Source: a bacterium (lineage in GTDB: Bacteria; JAMCPX01). From it: a stretch of 10,548 nucleotides of DNA. Location: the NCBI GenBank assembly GCA_027364825.1, contig DAHXOM010000285.1, positions 1 to 10,548 on the forward strand, in the 5' to 3' direction. Below are positions 6,985 to 10,548 of the stretch, one piece after another. Within the stretch, counting starts at the first letter, position 1, and each line of letters begins with the position of its first letter. The translations under genes were made by a program, and so were the position numbers. The notes below the pieces were generated by a model that ran no database searches, had not been told where the DNA came from, and saw nothing but the letters and a program-made list of their open reading frames with translations.

Positions 6985-7864
6985 AAAGCCCCCTTTGTTC
7001 TTTTCTATCGATTAAACCACTCAATTTATTAATTTGCAACTCTGCCGCCCGGGCCCCTTGCTTTATCATGTCGGAATATCTGCCAAAATCAGTCCATTCA
7101 AGTCCATCCAGTGCGGGCCGTATAACGATATCCGCATCCCTTAATTGCTCTTCTTTAGCTATATGTCTTAAAATGGCGTTTGAACGCCATATAAGGTCTA
7201 TTCCCCTTGACGGCATTTTTACAATATCAAGAGGAGAAGCAACATCTACAGCTATTACAATGTCGGCCCCAAGTTGTCTTGCATGCCGCACAGGCACAGT
7301 ATCAATAAAGCTGCCATCTACAAGAAGCATATTATCCTTTTGAATGGCCGGCAGTACCCCGGGTATGGCGGAACTTGCCATGATTGCCTCCCGTAACGCC
7401 CCTTTCTCCATGTTCATAACGGTACCATTGAGGATGTCCACAGCTATTGCGGAAAACTTTATGGGCAATGTTTCTATTAAGACGTCATCGATAAGCATAT
7501 TTATGAGGCTTCTGTAGGTCTGATCCTTTACAAAGGAAAGCCTTGTTATAGAAGAGGCATAAAACATACCTGTAAAAAAATGCCGTCGCACAGATTCAAA
7601 AAAACTGCCTTTCTCCGCCTTCTTACCCCGTATATAGTCCAGCTTTATGCCCCTGAACTCTTTGCTCCGGAGCATGATTGACAGTTTTTCTTCTATAAGT
7701 CCCGGGTTCTGAGAACTTGCATAAATAGCTCCTATAATGGCACCGGCGCTTGTACCGGCTATGGAATGGAATTTAATGCCAGACTTGTGGAGTTGTTTTA
7801 TCACCCCTATATGCGCCAGCCCTCTTGCCCCGCCTCCACCGAGTGCGAGCCCTATTTTTACCAT
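6968..7864 (-). CDS. Patatin-like phospholipase (RssA/NTE family)
   Basis: A 298-aa patatin-fold serine hydrolase with a Ser-Asp dyad. The oxyanion glycine-rich loop is LALGGGGARGLAHIG (residues 6-20), the nucleophile is S39 in GTSAG, and the acid is D183 in LVDGS, where the family more often has DGG or DGA. There is no signal peptide and no convincing membrane helix, so it is probably cytosolic or membrane-peripheral, acting on phospholipids or lysophospholipids. The sequence up to AVDVASPLD near 205-213 and the C-terminal DADIVIRPAL are typical of the bacterial RssA/YlbK-type proteins rather than ExoU-like toxins. It starts 9 nt after the HNH gene and its end overlaps the small helical gene. 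The substrate is unknown. Confidence 0.88.
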   Translation of the reverse strand: MVKIGLALGGGGARGLAHIGVIKQLHKSGIKFHSIAGTSAGAIIGAIYASSQNPGLIEEKLSIMLRSKEFRGIKLDYIRGKKAEKGSFFESVRRHFFTGMFYASSITRLSFVKDQTYRSLINMLIDDVLIETLPIKFSAIAVDILNGTVMNMEKGALREAIMASSAIPGVLPAIQKDNMLLVDGSFIDTVPVRHARQLGADIVIAVDVASPLDIVKMPSRGIDLIWRSNAILRHIAKEEQLRDADIVIRPALDGLEWTDFGRYSDMIKQGARAAELQINKLSGLIDRKEQRGLYAANR

Positions 7865-7873
7865 AGATAAAGT

Positions 7874-8476
7874 TTACTTTTCGAGTTCAACATTCCAGTA
7901 TGACGCATCCACGATGTTTAAGAACGGAGCCCATTCCTCATATATGATGTGTTTGAAATTAAATGCCGCATACGGGGTCCATTCCGGTTTTCTTGGTTTT
8001 TTTATTAATTTCATGCTTGCCTGCTCAGGCGTACGTCCGCCCTTTTTTTTGTTGCACTCAAAACAGCTGCATACCACGTTATCCCAAGTGCTCAAGCCCC
8101 CGCTGGCGCGCGGCAGGACGTGATCTATATTGAGCTCGGTCCTTGAAAATGTTGTTCCACAATACTGACAGGTGTTTTTATCTCTCGCAAATATATTTAA
8201 TCTCGAAAACCGGACATGCTTTTTCGGTATGCGATCGTAAGCGACAAGTACTATAACTCTCGGCACCTTAATCACCCTTTGGACAATACCTATAACATCG
8301 TCATCGTATTCTGCTTTTAATTCTGCCCAATTCTGGAAGTCATAAATGGTAAATTGTTTATCAACAGCTTTTGCAATGCCTTCATACAATAAGACAAAAG
8401 CCCTCTTTACCGTTGTTACGTGTACCGGGAGGTATGACTTGTTGAGTACTAAAACCTCCGTGGCCAGAACGCCCAT
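7874..8476 (-). CDS. HNH endonuclease family protein
   Basis: A 200-aa protein with a C-terminal HNH nuclease domain and an N-terminal alpha/beta region (VLVLNKSYLPVHVTTVKRA). The zinc ribbon pairs are C103/C106 (CQYCG) and C138/C141 (SCFEC). The active-site region is LNIDHVLPRASGG with D118 and H119, followed by N133 in WDNVVC and N142 after the last cysteine pair. This layout is that of a very widespread, single-copy-type bacterial HNH protein whose biological role is not well settled. It is not a typical restriction or homing enzyme in sequence context. An AGGTG ribosome site lies 4 nt before the ATG, which itself is one base after the gntR stop, so it is cotranscribed with the regulator. 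Confidence 0.88.
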   Translation of the reverse strand: MGVLATEVLVLNKSYLPVHVTTVKRAFVLLYEGIAKAVDKQFTIYDFQNWAELKAEYDDDVIGIVQRVIKVPRVIVLVAYDRIPKKHVRFSRLNIFARDKNTCQYCGTTFSRTELNIDHVLPRASGGLSTWDNVVCSCFECNKKKGGRTPEQASMKLIKKPRKPEWTPYAAFNFKHIIYEEWAPFLNIVDASYWNVELEK

Positions 8477-8477
8477 T

Positions 8478-9152
8478 CTACACCTGTCCGTGTCTCAGGA
8501 TTTCTGATACAAGTGTTTCGCTCCCGTAGGTTGCATTGTCTTTGACCAGCTTTTCCACAAGGTCTGCGTTGCGTTTGCGGAATGCATTTACTATTTCTCT
8601 GTGCTGGCTTATCGAACCTTCGATTTTTCCGCTCATCGTTAAAGCTATTCTGAATCTCTGGAATTGCTGGGTTAACGATTGAAGCAATTGATAGAGTTTT
8701 TCATTGCCACAGCTGCGGAGAAATTTATCGTGAAAATCATTATGCAGCTTAAACGCAAGCCGCCATTCGCCTTTTTTGTGTGCCTCTTCAAGCCGGTTGT
8801 TGAGGTCTTCCATTTTCTTGATTTCGTCTTCGCTCATCCTGCTGCAGGCAAGTCTTGCGGCATAGCCTTCAAGTATGCTTTTTATCTCGTAAAAATCCCT
8901 GATGTCCTTTTCTGTTATGGGGGCAACATAAGCGCCTCTGTGCGCCTGTACCTTTATAAACCCTTCTGTCTCAAGTTGCCGTATTGCCTCCCGTATCGGT
9001 GTCCTGCTTATGTTGAACTTGTTGGCCATTTCTGCTTCTGCAACACGTTCTTCAGGCTGGAGAATACCCTTGATTATAGCGTCCCGTATTGCGTCCGCTA
9101 TTTGCTCCCGCAACGTTTGTTTCTTTTGTAAATCAATTTGTCTTAATCCCAT
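8478..9152 (-). CDS. GntR-family regulator, FadR/FCD subfamily, with altered metal ligands
   Basis: A 224-aa transcription factor with an N-terminal winged helix (about 10-78, including NISRTPIREAIRQLETEGFI) and a C-terminal all-helical FCD ligand domain (about 83-218). FCD domains usually bind a metal and a small carboxylate through a D-x3-H pair and two later histidines. Here the equivalent positions appear to be H137, H141, H184 and N206, so the aspartate is replaced by His and the last His by Asn. The effector may therefore differ from the common type, or metal binding may be weak. A perfect inverted repeat overlies its own promoter, pointing to autoregulation. The ATG has no ribosome site. 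The gene leads a tightly packed block ending at pgeF, so it may control that block. Confidence 0.9.
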   Translation of the reverse strand: MGLRQIDLQKKQTLREQIADAIRDAIIKGILQPEERVAEAEMANKFNISRTPIREAIRQLETEGFIKVQAHRGAYVAPITEKDIRDFYEIKSILEGYAARLACSRMSEDEIKKMEDLNNRLEEAHKKGEWRLAFKLHNDFHDKFLRSCGNEKLYQLLQSLTQQFQRFRIALTMSGKIEGSISQHREIVNAFRKRNADLVEKLVKDNATYGSETLVSEILRHGQV

Positions 9153-9160
9153 AATGTTTT

Positions 9161-9177
9161 ATGTATACAATATACAT
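9161..9177. promoter_or_regulatory. Inverted-repeat operator over the gntR promoter
   Basis: ATGTATA-CAA-TATACAT is a perfect 7-bp inverted repeat with a 3-bp spacer. It lies 9 to 25 nt upstream of the gntR start and covers the -10 hexamer and part of the spacer. On the minus strand it contains TTGTATACAT, close to the GTATAC-centred sites bound by FCD-type GntR proteins. It is the likely autoregulatory site of the adjacent regulator. Confidence 0.6.
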
Positions 9178-9189
9178 TCCAAAAGTCAA
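9162..9189 (-). promoter_or_regulatory. Promoter of gntR
   Basis: On the minus strand TTGACT (9189-9184, five of six to consensus) is followed by a 16-nt spacer and TATACA (9167-9162, four of six). The -10 ends nine bases before the ATG, so the transcript would have a leader of only two or three bases. The inverted repeat at 9161-9177 covers the -10, as expected for a repressor site. Confidence 0.5.
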
Positions 9190-9208
9190 CTATTTTCTTT
9201 GTCATCGA

Positions 9209-10216
9209 TTACGGCTCTCTGCTTCCGCTGAACGGGATGACAATAACGGGCATGGTCTTCATTGTTGTACGGACGGTTATTTTACCATGAATGCTGCCCA
9301 TGGTCTTTGCCGGCTTTAATGTCAGTTCTAATTTGTAGCTGCCCTGGTTTTGTTTTATAGTTTTTACATGGACAATATCGGGTGTTACCGTTATCTTTGT
9401 TATAGAGAATTCTCGCTGAGGCCGGGTATACAGGTAAAGATCCTTTTCCCCGTGTCCGGATGCTGAGTTAACAACGCCGAAATTAACTTCATCAGGATTC
9501 AGCAGGATATCTCCAACAATATTACCGATAACGGGTATTTGTAAAACAGGTTGTTCCTTATTTGAAGAAAATATCAATATGTTGGCATTTAACGGACCGT
9601 ACCCTGCATCCGGTAAGACCGATACGTTGATGGTTTCCTGAGATATGAACTGACTAAAGGTTGACACCTTTATGTAGGGCTTTGTTGATGTAACGGATCT
9701 GATTTTAACAGAGGGATTATAGATAAAAATATCCACAGATTGCTGTTGGGTCTGTCCCTTTTTTATGGAACCGAAAAAAAGTGCAGTTTTCGTGATCATG
9801 ATATCGGTTACAACCTCGCCGGTGAGAGTAAGTACGACTGCAGGCTTTGCAGGATCGTTGTCCATAACAGTAATCGTCTTGGTTATGGGACCGAGATAAC
9901 CTGCGGAATCGAAGGTAACTTCGATTTTACCCGTTGCGCCGGGCAGCAATTCCTTAGAAGATGTGATCGCCACCGTGCAACTGCAGGCCGATTGTACGTT
10001 GGTTATCACAAGCTTCTCGTTGCCATTGTTGGTGAAGGTAAAATTATGGACTACGGGTTGCCCTTTCTGTATTCTGCCGAAATTATAGGTCGATTGATCG
10101 AAGTGTATAGAGGGGGAAGAGGTCGCTGTTGTTTGCTTTACCGGGGTACAACCATAAGAAGCTGTTAACCCCAACGTCAGCGAAACAATAAGGGACAAAA
10201 TAACTTTTGCTTTCAT
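9209..10216 (-). CDS. DUF1573-domain exported protein, probable lipoprotein, three Ig-like repeats
   Basis: A 335-aa exported protein. Residues 1-22 are a signal peptide (basic start, hydrophobic core VILSLIVSLTLGL) ending in ASYGC. C23 is a plausible lipidation site, although serine at -3 is not the ideal lipobox, so ordinary cleavage is also possible. The first repeat (about 37-135) is a clear DUF1573 domain: an NFGRIQKGQPVVHNFTFTN pattern, then SACSCT with C78 and C80, then GATGKIEVTFDS. Two weaker copies of the same beta-sandwich follow, beginning near ALFFGSIKKGQ (145) and VNFGVVNSASGHG (about 245). The function is unknown; the fold resembles ASH/MSP-type domains used in binding. GGAGG lies 7 nt before the ATG, a strong ribosome site. 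Its stop is 56 nt before gntR, with no terminator seen between. Confidence 0.85.
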   Translation of the reverse strand: MKAKVILSLIVSLTLGLTASYGCTPVKQTTATSSPSIHFDQSTYNFGRIQKGQPVVHNFTFTNNGNEKLVITNVQSACSCTVAITSSKELLPGATGKIEVTFDSAGYLGPITKTITVMDNDPAKPAVVLTLTGEVVTDIMITKTALFFGSIKKGQTQQQSVDIFIYNPSVKIRSVTSTKPYIKVSTFSQFISQETINVSVLPDAGYGPLNANILIFSSNKEQPVLQIPVIGNIVGDILLNPDEVNFGVVNSASGHGEKDLYLYTRPQREFSITKITVTPDIVHVKTIKQNQGSYKLELTLKPAKTMGSIHGKITVRTTMKTMPVIVIPFSGSREP

Positions 10217-10237
10217 ACCATGTCCTCCATAGCAAAT

Positions 10238-10266
10238 ACTATATATAATCCTTTATAAAAATACAA
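10238..10266 (-). promoter_or_regulatory. Putative promoter of the DUF1573 gene
   Basis: On the minus strand TTGTAT (10266-10261) is followed by a 17-nt spacer and TATAGT (10243-10238), leaving a leader of roughly 15 nt that carries the GGAGG site at 10228-10224. The -10 matches five of six and the -35 only three of six. The -35 lies inside a 10-mer, ATACAATATA on the plus strand (10261-10270), that is identical to the core of the gntR operator. Confidence 0.4.
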
Positions 10267-10341
10267 TATAAATCGGAAAAGTTTATTGAAAACAGACTGC
10301 CCAGCATCAGGTATTTAGCATACAGCGACTGGAAAGGAATT

Positions 10342-10485
10342 ATGAAAAAAATTGTTTCTCCGCCTGAGCCGTATTGCAATGAAAGCTTATTTATAAAAAT
10401 GGGGGAGGCAAGACCAGAGAACCTCGTGCAATATCCGGCTAAAATAGAAATTGGTATATTGTACATTGTACACAAAAATACTTGA
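10342..10485 (+). CDS. Possible 47-aa ORF on the plus strand
   Basis: An ATG preceded by GGAAAGGA three bases upstream opens a 47-codon frame ending in TGA. The peptide starts MKKIVSPPEPYCNESLFIKM and ends EIGILYIVHKNT. It is not hydrophobic, and I recognise no family. The frame is open for about 30 further codons upstream of the ATG (back to about 10252), reading SEKFIENRLPSIRYLAYSDW just before the start. This could mean the remnant of a longer gene rather than a new small one. The opposite strand is also open across the same stretch, so chance cannot be excluded. It would be the only plus-strand gene in the window. Confidence 0.28.
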   Translation: MKKIVSPPEPYCNESLFIKMGEARPENLVQYPAKIEIGILYIVHKNT

Positions 10486-10508
10486 CAGCAATCCAATAAC
10501 CATATAGT
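10482..10508 (+). promoter_or_regulatory. Rightward promoter-like sequence near the window edge
   Basis: A perfect TTGACA (10482-10487) is followed after 15 nt by TATAGT (10503-10508, five of six). The 15-nt spacer is shorter than the favoured 17, which lowers confidence. A GntR-type palindrome lies 9 nt downstream of the -10, where a repressor would block initiation. Any gene it drives lies outside the window. Confidence 0.35.
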
Positions 10509-10516
10509 TTTGCAAC

Positions 10517-10527
10517 TGGTCAGACCA
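10517..10527. promoter_or_regulatory. FadR/PdhR-type GntR operator candidate
   Basis: TGGTC-A-GACCA is a perfect palindrome fitting the TGGTNNNACCA pattern bound by FadR, PdhR and related FCD-type GntR regulators. On the minus strand its flanks read ATTGGTCTGACCAGT, one base short of the symmetric PdhR-like consensus. It sits at the expected start site of the rightward promoter-like sequence. It differs from the GTATAC-type repeat at the local gntR gene, so another regulator may bind it. Confidence 0.5.
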
Positions 10528-10548
10528 ATAACTTTGTTGATATTATTT

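Larger units (their letters stand above)
10217..10548. other. Intergenic region with signals facing both ways
   Basis: This AT-rich 332-bp stretch to the window edge holds the leftward promoter and ribosome site of the DUF1573 gene. It also holds a short plus-strand ORF (10342-10485), a doubled TGTACA element (10460-10472), a rightward promoter-like sequence (10482-10508) and a GntR-type palindrome (10517-10527). It probably separates the leftward genes from a rightward transcription unit beginning beyond the window. Confidence 0.5.

Noticed and set aside
6968..8476. HNH nuclease plus patatin as an anti-phage defence pair
   Set aside because: Patatins occur as effectors in some defence systems, but no nucleotide cyclase, sensor or toxin partner is present. 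The patatin looks RssA-like, the HNH type is widespread outside defence, and the neighbours are rluD and pgeF.
10239..10496. 85-codon minus-strand frame in the right-hand intergenic region
   Set aside because: It has no ribosome site, is rich in Ile, Phe, Tyr and Cys as expected from AT-rich noncoding DNA, and runs through the promoter of the DUF1573 gene to end 22 nt before its ATG.
1..10548. CRISPR arrays, tRNA or rRNA genes, insertion sequences, riboswitches
   Set aside because: Reading both strands I saw no regularly spaced repeats, cloverleaf-like tRNA sequence, transposase motifs or long conserved leader. A covariance-model scan would be needed to exclude weak RNA elements.

Overview
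The window looks like a chromosomal segment of a moderate-GC bacterium, most likely one of the former Deltaproteobacteria (Desulfobacterota) or a neighbouring anaerobic lineage. This is inferred from the gene set: a UbiD-type decarboxylase, a B12-domain radical SAM protein, a DUF1573 lipoprotein, and a small helical protein of a type I associate with Deltaproteobacteria. An interspersed GTCATTGCGAG-ended palindromic repeat of a family common in such genomes is also present. There is no sign of phage, plasmid, CRISPR, insertion sequence, tRNA or rRNA.

All eleven confident genes lie on the minus strand, so transcription runs right to left. In that order they are: a three-repeat DUF1573 lipoprotein (9209-10216); a GntR/FCD regulator (8478-9152); an HNH nuclease (7874-8476); an RssA-like patatin (6968-7864); a small helical protein (6706-6984); an RluD-type pseudouridine synthase (5748-6704); PgeF (5117-5761); a 213-bp gap with a palindromic repeat and a promoter; a six-helix LiaI/LiaF-like membrane protein (4415-4903); a B12-domain radical SAM enzyme (3003-4418); a UbiD-family decarboxylase (1554-2999); and BioA (199-1557). 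Spacing is very tight (1 to 9 nt gaps, or 4 to 17 nt overlaps) within two blocks, gntR to pgeF and the membrane protein to bioA, which are probably two operons.

The first block mixes a regulator with housekeeping functions: rRNA modification (RluD), peptidoglycan quality control (PgeF), a lipid hydrolase and a nuclease. The rluD-pgeF pairing is widely conserved. The second block links a membrane protein, a radical SAM enzyme, a UbiD decarboxylase and the biotin-pathway aminotransferase. The first three have no assigned substrate.

The most interesting signals are regulatory. The gntR promoter is covered by a perfect inverted repeat (ATGTATA-CAA-TATACAT). Ten bases of it recur exactly over the -35 of the lipoprotein promoter. 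A different GntR-type palindrome (TGGTCAGACCA) sits at the right edge behind a rightward promoter-like sequence. Two promoters (for gntR and for the membrane protein) would start transcription at or within a few bases of the start codon, predicting leaderless mRNAs. I see no clearly new multi-gene system. The best candidates for unknown biology are the radical SAM-UbiD pair and two unannotated short ORFs near the window edges.
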